DNA of 64,000 bases from MED-G105 sp965263305 (GCA_965263305.1 OZ253666.1:310001-374000), one strand, 5' to 3'; positions 44,528-51,975 are shown, counted from the first letter of the stretch. Numbers and translations: made by a program. Notes: generated from the letters alone by a model not told the origin.

Positions 44528-45870
44528 TGATCGGCTCCATCCCTTAGGTTTTCCGTATTGAAAGATGCCCAGGCGCTTTCCTCGCCCGAGGCGGTGAGCG
44601 CGCCAATATAGGAAAGCAGCGTCACGGCGGCGGCGTTCCTTTCACGCTCGCTTTCGGCCAGAAAAGCCTCTGCGTTCAATTTTTCTTGCTCCGCATCGAG
44701 AACGTCAAGAGTCGTTCTAAGGCCGAGATTTTGCTCTTCGCGCACTCCCGCCAAGGCCATTCCGGCGGCGATCACTTCTTTCTCAGCGCTTTGCCGCGCG
44801 ACGTCAGCGGCGATAACGCGCGCCCAGGCTTTTGCGATTTCGCTATGGGTTTCACGCTCAGTGAAAACTGCGTCCTGCCGAACAGCGCGCAACCTCGCCT
44901 TGGCCTCTTTCAATCGGGAACGATTCAGGCCGCCGCTAAAAACCGGCACGGACAACCGGGCACCGTAAACGAGGCTATCGGAATTTTGTACGAAAAAGCT
45001 TGGATTGTCCGCCAGCTGGTAACTCACCCCTACGGCGACCTTGGGCGCGAATTCGGCCCGCGCGATTTTCACGTCGTATTCCGCGGCGGCGGCCCTTTTT
45101 TTCGCAATCCCCGTCCTAGGCTCGTTCCGGTCGGCGATCGCCATAGCGTCGTCCAGAGACGGCGGTATGACGACCAGCGTGCTTACGGGTTCAAGGTCAA
45201 TCGGTTCGCGCCCGACCTGCTTTACGAACTCGGCGCGGGATTCGGCGAGATCCGAGCTGGCGCCCGCAAGTCGCGCGCGCGCGCGCGCCAGACGCACTTC
45301 CGTCTGCGCCACGTCCGTCGTCGTCGCCGCGCCCAGCGCGCGCTCGTCCTCGGCTCGCTGGCGCTCAAACTCGAGGACCTTTAAATTCCTTAGACGAACC
45401 TCGTAAAGTTTGATGTCCCGCAACACGTCGAAATACGCCACCGCCGCCTCTCGAAGAGCCGTCTGGCGCACGAGTTCAAGCTCAAGATCGGCGCCTTCGG
45501 ACAATGAGGCGGCGCGCTTGCGGTTATTGCGATTTTTGAAACCCGAAAAAACTTCCAGGGAGCCGGTCACCCCCACGCCGCGGGTCTGAAAGTCGAAAGA
45601 CCGTTCCTGAACGCCGTCGGAATCGTCAAAAAGAGAGGCGTTGTCGATTCGATTTTCTTCGAACCCCGCCGACAGATTGATCTGCGGAAGACTGCGCGCC
45701 CGAGCCTGCGCCCGCAACTCGTTAACGGCGGAAGAACGACTAGATTGGGCCAGAATCCTAGGATCGTTATTGTTCACGAAAGAAAGAACGTCCAGTAAAT
45801 CTTCAGCGTGGGCGGGCATGAATATGAAAAATACGAACAGCGCGACCGCACTATGCTTGAAGGCAAACAT
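44524..45870 (-). CDS. TolC-family outer membrane channel protein
   Basis: This 448-residue protein has a signal peptide (hydrophobic 7-20, ending AHA), two repeated alpha-hairpin units and conserved DVLDAEQEKLNAE near the C-terminus. The family forms trimeric channels linking HlyD adaptors to the outside. It is the first gene of the minus-strand operon, divergent from the small peptide gene. Together with HlyD and the ABC protein it would span both membranes. Confidence 0.92.
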   Translation of the reverse strand: MFAFKHSAVALFVFFIFMPAHAEDLLDVLSFVNNNDPRILAQSSRSSAVNELRAQARARSLPQINLSAGFEENRIDNASLFDDSDGVQERSFDFQTRGVGVTGSLEVFSGFKNRNNRKRAASLSEGADLELELVRQTALREAAVAYFDVLRDIKLYEVRLRNLKVLEFERQRAEDERALGAATTTDVAQTEVRLARARARLAGASSDLAESRAEFVKQVGREPIDLEPVSTLVVIPPSLDDAMAIADRNEPRTGIAKKRAAAAEYDVKIARAEFAPKVAVGVSYQLADNPSFFVQNSDSLVYGARLSVPVFSGGLNRSRLKEAKARLRAVRQDAVFTERETHSEIAKAWARVIAADVARQSAEKEVIAAGMALAGVREEQNLGLRTTLDVLDAEQEKLNAEAFLAESERERNAAAVTLLSYIGALTASGEESAWASFNTENLRDGADQ

Positions 45871-46012
45871 GAAGACGCCCCTATACGACTAGTTGCAAAT
45901 TGTAAGTTCACCCTATTGCAAATGCAATAACGGGTCGCGGCTGGAGGAATGTGACAAGGTAACTCGCGCTTCGTTCAAGCGTGTAAAAAGCCCCGTCTTT
46001 GGTGCCTTCTTG

Positions 46013-46041
46013 TTGACAACATACCGCAAACGGGGAATATT
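46013..46041 (+). promoter_or_regulatory. Strong-looking promoter of the small peptide gene
   Basis: A perfect TTGACA (46013-46018) and AATATT (46036-46041) are separated by the ideal 17 bp, 32 nt before the ATG. The asnB-like operon has the same TTGACA and AATAT pairing, hinting at common expression. Confidence 0.55.
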
Positions 46042-46073
46042 AACGCGCCTAGGCTTAAATATCGGAGAAAATT

Positions 46074-46172
46074 ATGAGAATTGGCGAATTGGAGAGTTTA
46101 TTGACCGGCGAACAAGAACACCTGACGATCGGCGAACAGGAAAAAGAAATCGAGGAAAATGGCGGCAGCTGA
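46074..46172 (+). CDS. 32-residue acidic peptide, possible precursor or scaffold peptide
   Basis: This short open frame has GGAG 7 nt before its ATG and a promoter upstream. The peptide has nine Glu, no Cys and no aromatic residue. It shows an imperfect repeat (IGELE, TGEQE, IGEQE) and ends EENGGS. Repetition, acidity and a terminal Gly-Gly are seen in leader or scaffold peptides, but the distances around Gly-Gly do not fit the classical double-glycine leader, and only one residue would follow it. It is the only gene between tolC and the terminator at 46191, so it is transcribed as its own short unit. It could also be a regulatory leader. Confidence 0.55.
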   Translation: MRIGELESLLTGEQEHLTIGEQEKEIEENGGS

Positions 46173-46190
46173 TTATTTTCATCCCTCCAA

Positions 46191-46223
46191 AAAATAGCAG
46201 CGCGCCAGCGCTGCTATTTTTTT
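46191..46223 (+). terminator. Perfect 13-bp rho-independent terminator
   Basis: AAAATAGCAGCGC and its exact complement flank a 4-nt loop (GCCA), with a run of seven T's from the 3' arm onwards. It begins 18 nt after the peptide stop and 73 nt before the glycosyltransferase start. It would uncouple high expression of the peptide from low readthrough into the glycosyltransferase and sulfotransferase genes. Confidence 0.85.
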
Positions 46224-46295
46224 ATCCGAGTGTCGCCGCCAAACCGGATCGTGCCTCAAGCAATTCTGTTTTTACAGAAAAATCAAGGAACTTTG

Positions 46296-47075
46296 GTGTC
46301 ATATTTGACAGTGATAATGACCCATTATGACTGCGCTCGCTATTTGAATGCAGCCGTCCGTTCCGTTCTCAACCAATCTTTTCGCGACCTTGAATTACGC
46401 CTCATCGACGACGCCTCTCCAGATGATTCCTGGCTGGAGGCGATAGCGGAATTTCGCGACGACCCGCGCCTGCGGATTTACCGATCGGCTCTTAACGTCG
46501 GTCCCTATCGGCTGAAGAACAAAATTCTGGATTCCGTCGACAGCCCTTTCCTGGCTTTCCATGACGCCGACGACGTCAGTCGCGAAGATCGATTCGAAAA
46601 ACAGATCGCCGCCATGCGCGACAAAGCCTGGGACGTCGTCGGCGCTTCCTATTACGTCATCGACGAGAAGGACGCAGTCATAGGGCGGCGCGCGATGGTT
46701 CGCGATTGCAATTTCTGGAGAAAGCTCGGTAAGGCCTTCCTGATGCTTCATCCGACCATGATCACCCGAACGAGCCTCATGCGCACGCTTGGCGGCTTCG
46801 ATGGCCAGACCCGCATCGCTGCGGACGACGATTTCGTTTACCGCGCCCTGCACGCCTTTAAAGTCCGTAATCTTTATGCGCCTCTTTATTGCTACAGAAA
46901 ACATTCCCGCGCGCTGACCGTCGACGAAAAAACCGGACTCGCGTCCCCGGATCGCCTGGCGTACGGTCGTAAGATCAGAGCGGCCGACAAACGCAGGCGC
47001 GGCGCCGCGCCGGGCGAGATATTCTTCGCCGCGCCGAACGACGTAACGTTCCAGCTTTCGAAACTGGAAAACTAG
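46296..47075 (+). CDS. Family 2 glycosyltransferase (GT-A)
   Basis: This 259-residue GT2 enzyme has the opening SYLTVIMTHYDCARYLNAAVRSVLNQSF, LIDDASPDDSW, and FHDADDVSREDR with the DxD metal motif. The GTG at 46296 was chosen because AAGGAA lies 5 nt upstream; the frame from 46230 starts inside the terminator flank. The C-terminal third is basic (AADKRRRG) without a membrane segment. It is followed after 17 nt by a sulfotransferase, so the sugar it adds may be the one sulfated. Confidence 0.8.
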   Translation: MSYLTVIMTHYDCARYLNAAVRSVLNQSFRDLELRLIDDASPDDSWLEAIAEFRDDPRLRIYRSALNVGPYRLKNKILDSVDSPFLAFHDADDVSREDRFEKQIAAMRDKAWDVVGASYYVIDEKDAVIGRRAMVRDCNFWRKLGKAFLMLHPTMITRTSLMRTLGGFDGQTRIAADDDFVYRALHAFKVRNLYAPLYCYRKHSRALTVDEKTGLASPDRLAYGRKIRAADKRRRGAAPGEIFFAAPNDVTFQLSKLEN

Positions 47076-47092
47076 GCGGGGGCCCTTTTGTT

Positions 47093-47965
47093 TTGCGCTT
47101 GATTTTCATCGGCGGATCAGGCCGCAGCGGCACGAGCATTTTTTCCAGAATTCTGTCGCGCGCGCCGCAAACGGCGAGTTACCATCCGTGCGAATTGAAG
47201 ATTTTCTCGGATCCTGACGGTCTGGCGAGCCTGCGCGACGCATGCGTGAAGGGCTATTCTCCGGCGCGGGCCTTCTCCGCCTTGCGGCGCTTTCGCGAAC
47301 TAGCGCATGGGGTTTACGACGGCGCGCATGCGCAGCCCGCGCTTCGGAACCTGCCGGCGCCGGGCTTCGTCAAGGCGATCGACGCTTTCCATTTTCAGCT
47401 GGTGGGCGAGGCCTATCTTGGGCCCGTAGCGCCGGAAGCGTTCGCGAAACGCGCCTGCCATCTTGTGCATGAAGTCGCCGCCGCCGCGCCGCGATCGCAA
47501 GACGCGGCGCCGCCCCGGTTTTTTATCGAAAAGACGCCGCATAATCTTCTTTATGCCGATTTGTTGTCGCAATTCGCTCCCGATATCGGGTTCGTTCATG
47601 TCATGCGCGATCCACGCGCCGTAGCGGCTAGCCTTCGCGTCCAGGACTGGGGTCCGAATACGCTTCCAGAGTGCGCGGCCTGGGTTTCGCGATATTTCGC
47701 TGCGTTTGAAAAAATGAAACTTCGTCTAAGCGAGAACGTCGAACTCCTGGAGATAAAGCTGGAAGATTTGACCTCGTTTCCCGAAAAACATCTCGAAGCC
47801 GTTCGCAAAACAACCGGCCTTGACATAGCGCTGGAAGATTTTGTGAATACACTTGACACGAAAATCATAGCAAAATGGAGCAGCGAACTTACGCCGCAAG
47901 AATACGATGAGCTGACACAATCGCTGCGAAAGGAGTTGCTTCGGTACGGCTATCACGCAGATTAA
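47093..47965 (+). CDS. PAPS-dependent sulfotransferase (Sulfotransfer_1/3 type)
   Basis: This 290-residue protein starts with a TTG and has the 5'-phosphosulfate loop GGSGRSGTSIF at residues 7-17 and the 3'-phosphate motif VMRDPRAVAASL (about 176-187). It would transfer sulfate from PAPS to a hydroxyl. No PAPS synthesis genes are in the window. It belongs to a different branch than the sulfotransferase at the other end of the cluster, so two distinct positions may be sulfated. A 30-bp inverted repeat follows 14 nt after the stop. Confidence 0.82.
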   Translation: MRLIFIGGSGRSGTSIFSRILSRAPQTASYHPCELKIFSDPDGLASLRDACVKGYSPARAFSALRRFRELAHGVYDGAHAQPALRNLPAPGFVKAIDAFHFQLVGEAYLGPVAPEAFAKRACHLVHEVAAAAPRSQDAAPPRFFIEKTPHNLLYADLLSQFAPDIGFVHVMRDPRAVAASLRVQDWGPNTLPECAAWVSRYFAAFEKMKLRLSENVELLEIKLEDLTSFPEKHLEAVRKTTGLDIALEDFVNTLDTKIIAKWSSELTPQEYDELTQSLRKELLRYGYHAD

Positions 47966-47979
47966 TGTTAAATTCTAGG

Positions 47980-48052
47980 TGAACGGCCCCGAGCTTGCCG
48001 GAGGCTCCAATCTTTGAGAAAGTGGAGCCTCCGGCAAGCTCGGGGCCGTTCA
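47980..48052. repeat. 30-bp perfect inverted repeat at the cluster edge
   Basis: The arms 47980-48009 and 48023-48052 are exact complements around a 13-nt loop. The stem is GC-rich and long compared with ordinary terminators and no T-run follows. It lies exactly between the last biosynthetic gene and the truncated trbI, so it may be a bidirectional terminator or a scar of an inserted element. Confidence 0.8.
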
Positions 48053-48056
48053 GTAA

Positions 48057-48464
48057 CTAAACTCGCGTATATGCTATCAGTCTGAAGTCTCATTCGGTCA
48101 AAACCGGGCGCTGGTGACCTGGGACCGGATCATCTTCCCTGACGGGGCGTCGATTGTGATTTCTGCGCCTGGCGCGGACGCGCAGGGTTTTGCAGGCCTG
48201 TCCGACCGAACCGATCATCACTGGGACCGCGTCTTCATAGCTGCCGGGCTCGCCACCATTCTCGGCGTCGGCGCAGAGCTAGGCGCCGACGGAGACGGCG
48301 ACATCGAACGCGCCATTCGGCGCGGCACAACAGATACGATCAATCAGGCGGGGCAGCGCGTCGTCGACCGCAATCTCGGGATTCAACCGACAATCCGTGT
48401 GCGCCCTGGCTGGCCGGTGCGCGTCGTCGTCACCCGCGACCTTATTCTCAGACCTCATTCATAA
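48057..48464 (+). pseudogene. trbI: TrbI/VirB10-like conjugal transfer protein, 5'-truncated
   Basis: The frame encodes the C-terminal third of TrbI: SFGQNRALVTWDRIIFPDG followed by the GADAQGFAGL and conserved HHWDRVFIAAGLATILG regions and the ILRPHS end with a preserved stop codon. The N-terminal two thirds, including the membrane anchor and proline-rich segment, are missing. In-frame codons before about 48090 do not look like TrbI and a stop lies at 48054. This shows that a type IV secretion system once stood upstream and was replaced by the biosynthetic genes. The GTG at 48114 could start a nonfunctional product. Confidence 0.8.
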
Positions 48465-48475
48465 GGAGCAAACCC

Positions 48476-48706
48476 ATGACCCTAAGACTTGGTCAGTTAC
48501 CGGACCGCACACCGGTGCGTATGAGCCTTTCGGTTGATCCGGACCTTGCGAGCGCGCTCAGCGATTACGCAGAAATCTACCGTCAGACCTATGGCGCGGA
48601 GGAAAAGCCCGAAGCGCTGATCCCGGCCATGCTGGAGAGTTTTCTCGGTTCAGATGCCGGGTTCAAACGAGCGCGCCGCGCTCTTCACGCCAATACAGGA
48701 GATTAA
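48476..48706 (+). CDS. DUF2274 domain protein (conjugative element)
   Basis: This 76-residue protein begins MTLRLGQLPDRTPVRMSL and has the DxDLASALSDYAEIYRQTYG stretch of DUF2274 proteins, which follow trbI in alpha- and gammaproteobacterial conjugative elements. AAGGAG stands before the start, and the gene begins 11 nt after the trbI stop. The function is unknown; a DNA-binding ribbon-helix-helix-like role is possible. Confidence 0.85.
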   Translation: MTLRLGQLPDRTPVRMSLSVDPDLASALSDYAEIYRQTYGAEEKPEALIPAMLESFLGSDAGFKRARRALHANTGD

Positions 48707-48709
48707 ACC

Positions 48710-49018
48710 ATGGCACAGATTGGAACCTTCACCGCAAAGGATGGAGCCTATACCGGCACCATCCGCACCATGACTATCAATGTGAAAGCGCAGCTTGTTC
48801 CGAACAAGGAAAAATCAAGCGATGGCGCACCGGATTTCCGCCTTTATGCAGGCGGCGCGGAACTCGGCGCCGCCTGGCGTCAGGAAAGCAAGCAAGGTGA
48901 GACACCTTACCTTGCCGTCAAACTGGATGATCCGAGCTTTGCCAGCCCCATGCGCGCCGCCTTCTTCGAGAATGAGAAGGACGGCACCGGCGTCATGGTC
49001 TGGAACCGCGCGAAATAG
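48710..49018 (+). CDS. DUF736 family protein
   Basis: This 102-residue protein starts MAQIGTFTAKDGAYTG and contains the APDFRLYAG and LGAAW motifs of DUF736, a small protein widespread on conjugative plasmids and integrative elements of alphaproteobacteria. The function is unknown. It lies 3 nt after DUF2274 and 14 nt before the AlpA-like gene. Confidence 0.9.
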   Translation: MAQIGTFTAKDGAYTGTIRTMTINVKAQLVPNKEKSSDGAPDFRLYAGGAELGAAWRQESKQGETPYLAVKLDDPSFASPMRAAFFENEKDGTGVMVWNRAK

Positions 49019-49032
49019 GAAAGGAAAACGTC

Positions 49033-49407
49033 ATGGCGCATCAGCTCAAGAAAGGAGGTAAGGAGGCTTTGCGTGCGCTGGCAGACGAACTGCAGTCCGG
49101 CAAAGCGCCCTCAAAACAGGCGCGTCCGCCCTCTTCAGGATCAATCAGAACCGAAATACTGAAACGACAGACAGTCCGCCGCAAAGAGTTGAAACGGCTT
49201 GTTCCTTTATCTGACACCACCATTTATGAACTTGAACAGAAGGGAGAATTTCCGAAACGCTTCTATTTGACACCACGTTGCGTGGTCTGGCCATTGAATG
49301 AAATACTGACCTGGCTCGACGAAAGAAAAGCTGCAAGTCAACGTGGTGAGATCGAACTGGCTCCCGCGCCAGACGTCAGGCTCCGGGCATCTCGCCCCGT
49401 TCAATAA
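49033..49407 (+). CDS. AlpA-family transcriptional regulator
   Basis: This 124-residue protein has a C-terminal AlpA/MerR-like helix-turn-helix (RKELKRLVPLSDTTIYELEQKGEFPKRFYL with VVWPLNEILTWLDERK, about 50-100). AlpA proteins bind DNA near integrase promoters and control excision of P4-like elements. It is the last plus-strand gene of the mobile module, and a hairpin terminator lies 160 nt downstream. The N-terminal basic 45 residues are longer than usual. Confidence 0.85.
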   Translation: MAHQLKKGGKEALRALADELQSGKAPSKQARPPSSGSIRTEILKRQTVRRKELKRLVPLSDTTIYELEQKGEFPKRFYLTPRCVVWPLNEILTWLDERKAASQRGEIELAPAPDVRLRASRPVQ

Positions 49408-49568
49408 CGGCGTAATCGATTGAAAATAAGCACTATTTCGTGTCTTGTCTCATTCAGCGTCCGACCATATGGGTAGCTCGCTGACGACCATGCTCTTGAT
49501 TTCTTAATAGCAAAATGCTATATGACCAACATTAGAGCGTTACGCTCCGGGGTCGGCCAAGCCGGCCG

Positions 49569-49604
49569 ACATAGGGTTCGGTTCACCGGGCCCTATGTTT
49601 TTTT
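49569..49604 (+). terminator. Rho-independent terminator after the AlpA-like gene
   Basis: ACATAGGG and CCCTATGT form the stem, with a smaller CGGT/ACCG stem inside the loop, followed by eight T's. It runs into the stop codon of the convergent DUF3800 gene. The rest of the interval 49408-49568 shows no gene. Confidence 0.75.
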
Positions 49605-50415
49605 ATGAGCTGCTATCATCAAAGCAACTGTATTTGATCCCAAGTAACGGCCGGTCTGCTCCATCGAGCTTTGCATCAATGAGGCACCCTGCCTTCATCA
49701 ACTCGGCATATGGCCTGTAAGTCGGATCATATCCACCCTTGGCAATCGGGTAGAGATAGAGGTCGGCAATCTGCAGCATAGGAGTCTTCTTGGTCCGGCG
49801 CTTCGGTTCACCAAGAACAATCTGGCGAAACTCACTCGCGCTGAGCCCCTGGTAGACTGACGAATTCGAGCCGTCGAAAGGAAGCCCCTCGCGCTTCAGC
49901 TCTTTTGCAAAGGCGAGAATATCTCTGTCCTCATGCTTTCCGGACTCTTCAAAGAAGATGCGCAGGCTTCGCTCTTGAGAACGCGCGTATTTTGCACTTC
50001 TTTCAATCAGGATCATGAAAGCGGTCTTGTCCATATTCCATGGGGAACCGGCAAACCGTTCCTTGTAGCGAGCCACATAACCCGGGCGGTGAATGATTGC
50101 GCCAATGCCAATGACCGGGAGTCCAACGAGAAACCTGTTGAGCGCAGGAAGAAACTCGACGGCTCGTTCAGGGTTCTTCAGCCAGCTGAACTTACCGCGA
50201 CCGCCTCTGATCGCATGTGAGTGCAGCGGGTAGTCGATTTCCCACTCATCACAAAAAGCCCGATGCGCATTCCACACCTCGGAAATGTCTTCCTTGTTGA
50301 TCAGAACACCACCAAGGCCGAAACAGTCCATGCCATCCTCACGAGCGTGGCGCGGTTCGTGATCCGGATGACGACTACCGGTATCGTCTAGAAACAAGTG
50401 GATTTCATCGGTCAA
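49603..50415 (-). CDS. DUF3800 domain protein
   Basis: This 270-residue protein begins IHLFLDDTGSRH, with the acidic D-x-x-G motif of the DUF3800 (RNase H-like fold) family, and ends with a TPMLQIADLYLYPIAKGG stretch carrying a conserved Asp. Such proteins are common on mobile elements, often next to integrases or in defence regions; activity is not established. It overlaps the integrase stop by 4 bp, so the two are likely co-expressed. Confidence 0.8.
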   Translation of the reverse strand: MTDEIHLFLDDTGSRHPDHEPRHAREDGMDCFGLGGVLINKEDISEVWNAHRAFCDEWEIDYPLHSHAIRGGRGKFSWLKNPERAVEFLPALNRFLVGLPVIGIGAIIHRPGYVARYKERFAGSPWNMDKTAFMILIERSAKYARSQERSLRIFFEESGKHEDRDILAFAKELKREGLPFDGSNSSVYQGLSASEFRQIVLGEPKRRTKKTPMLQIADLYLYPIAKGGYDPTYRPYAELMKAGCLIDAKLDGADRPLLGIKYSCFDDSSS

Positions 50416-51668
50416 ATCTTTGAGTCCGCCACATAAACTGACATGTTTTCAGGAATGTGGACGGGTTTGCGCTTTTCGCCAATGACCCAGGCATCGATCA
50501 TGTCGGCCCATTCCTGCATCATGTGTCGGCGCTGATCGGCATACTCCGCCTTATTGTAGACCCCACGCGATGAACGTCGGTCTTCGTGCGCAAGGCTCTT
50601 TTCGATCCAGTCGCGATTGAACCCGAGCTCGTTCAGCAGTGTTGAACCGGTTCGACGGAGATCGTGAACCGTAAACGGTTCGAGCGGAAGGCCAGCATCC
50701 TGAGCATGCTCATATGCACTTGTTGTGATCCGATTGAATGTGGCATTTGAGATCGGCCGGAACGTGTCATAGCGCGATGGAAAGACATATTGCGAGCCGC
50801 CTGCACAGGTCTTCAGAGCCACCAGAATGTCGAGCGCCTGGCGCGACAGATAAACATTGTGATCAAGCCCGGTTTTCATTCTTGCTTTCGGGATCGTCCA
50901 GACCGCATCCTGAAAACTGACCTCGTCCCAAGTGGCGTGCGCGACCTCCATTTTGCGTTTCATCGTCAGAAGCACGAACTTTACACCCAGCTTCAATGTC
51001 GGATTGGCAGTAATCTCATCCAGAGCCCGATATAGGATCCGAATCTCAACAGGTGATAGTGATCGGTCTCGCGGGCGCACTTTAGCGATAGACCTTGGAT
51101 CAACATCTTCTGCCGGATTTTCGACCTTGATCCCATGCAGGTTCGCGTAATTGTAAATCAGTTTGACGAACTCGCGCACGTGAAGCGCTGTAGATGGCGC
51201 GCCTCGCTTTTTCACCTTATCACACAGTGCCCGGACATCCTCGCTCGTCACCTCACGTAATGTGTAATTCCCGAGCACAGGCATCAGGTCTCGGTCGACG
51301 ATGTGTCGGCGCATGTCCCTGGTCGACTCCGACAAGTCGCTTTCATTCAACCATTGCTGCGCGAGCTCTCCGAAGGTTCCCTCCGCTTTTGATCTCACCT
51401 TCTCGCGTTTCTTTTCGCGGGCAGGAGAAACACCCTCGGCAATCAGGTTCTTTGCGTCAGCAAGCTTTTCCCGTGCGACCGCCAGCGTCATGCCGTACTT
51501 GCCATACCGTCCAATTGTTAGCGTCTCGCGGCGTCCGTTGATCCTGTAATCATAGCGAAAGGTCTTCGTGCCCGTTTTTGACACGGTCAGGTACATCCCG
51601 TCCCGATCTGCAACCTTGAAGGTTTTATCCTTTGGTTTCAGTGACTTGATTGCAATATCGGTCAGCAT
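50412..51668 (-). CDS. Tyrosine site-specific integrase (P4-like)
   Basis: This 418-residue integrase has an N-terminal DUF4102-type arm-binding domain (MLTDIAIKSLKPKDKTFKVADRDGMYL), a core-binding helical domain (about 95-180) and a catalytic domain. The catalytic domain carries LLTMKRKMEV (first Arg), HDLRRTG (His and second Arg, near 336-341), LAHEDRR and the nucleophilic Tyr in GVYNKAEY. It lies 290 bp from the guaA 3' end, the usual place for an integrase that uses guaA as target. All catalytic residues appear intact. Confidence 0.93.
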   Translation of the reverse strand: MLTDIAIKSLKPKDKTFKVADRDGMYLTVSKTGTKTFRYDYRINGRRETLTIGRYGKYGMTLAVAREKLADAKNLIAEGVSPAREKKREKVRSKAEGTFGELAQQWLNESDLSESTRDMRRHIVDRDLMPVLGNYTLREVTSEDVRALCDKVKKRGAPSTALHVREFVKLIYNYANLHGIKVENPAEDVDPRSIAKVRPRDRSLSPVEIRILYRALDEITANPTLKLGVKFVLLTMKRKMEVAHATWDEVSFQDAVWTIPKARMKTGLDHNVYLSRQALDILVALKTCAGGSQYVFPSRYDTFRPISNATFNRITTSAYEHAQDAGLPLEPFTVHDLRRTGSTLLNELGFNRDWIEKSLAHEDRRSSRGVYNKAEYADQRRHMMQEWADMIDAWVIGEKRKPVHIPENMSVYVADSKI

Positions 51669-51690
51669 GATCTACTCCTTCCCACCATTT

Positions 51691-51846
51691 TTACCGTCAG
51701 GCCAGAATGGCCTATTTTTCAATTTTTTATCCTTTATTTACAGCATGTTATGCCGCTTTTTTACCGTCACCCTCTGTTTTTGGGGTGACGGTAAAATGAG
51801 TTTAGGTGGAAAGGTGCAATTTGTATACCGTCAGCTTTACCGTCAG
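51691..51846. repeat. Integrase arm-type repeats (TTACCGTCA)
   Basis: Five copies lie between the integrase start and guaA: 51691, 51761, 51786 (inverted), 51826 (ATACCGTCAG) and 51837. The 51761 and 51786 copies also form a hairpin (ACCGTCACC ... GGTGACGGT) in front of the integrase gene. Similar decamers flank the att copies at 6202 and 25991, so the repeats are probably bound by this integrase type. Confidence 0.65.
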
Positions 51847-51958
51847 AGCGACCCGTAGAGCCCCGATAGTCGCCGATAGATATCGAACGAAAATATTATT
51901 TAAACTATTGATTTTATTTGCATTTTCGAATGATCTCGATCGTCTCTGAGAGACAGGG

Positions 51959-51975
51959 AATCATTCCCACTCGAT
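51959..51975. other. att core at the guaA 3' end
   Basis: AATCATTCCCACTCGAT overlaps the last four codons and stop of guaA (Ile-Glu-Trp-Glu-stop on the minus strand) and is repeated exactly at 6202-6218. Integration here restores the reading frame of guaA. The gene's 3' end is a known integration hotspot for genomic islands. Confidence 0.85.

Noticed and set aside
46074..46172. Classical double-glycine bacteriocin precursor
   Set aside because: The hydrophobic and Glu positions before Gly-Gly do not fit the leader pattern, only one residue follows, and the ABC protein has no C39 peptidase domain.
45893..46330. 145-residue open frame overlapping the small peptide gene
   Set aside because: It runs through the promoter, the peptide gene in another frame and the terminator, without a ribosome-binding site.
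49408..49602. tRNA gene next to the integrase
   Set aside because: The hairpin here is a terminator; no cloverleaf or anticodon arm can be formed, and the integration target is guaA.
51669..51960. CRISPR-like array from the repeated TTACCGTCA units
   Set aside because: The units are about 9-10 bp, irregularly spaced and in both orientations, which fits integrase arm sites and not CRISPR repeats.
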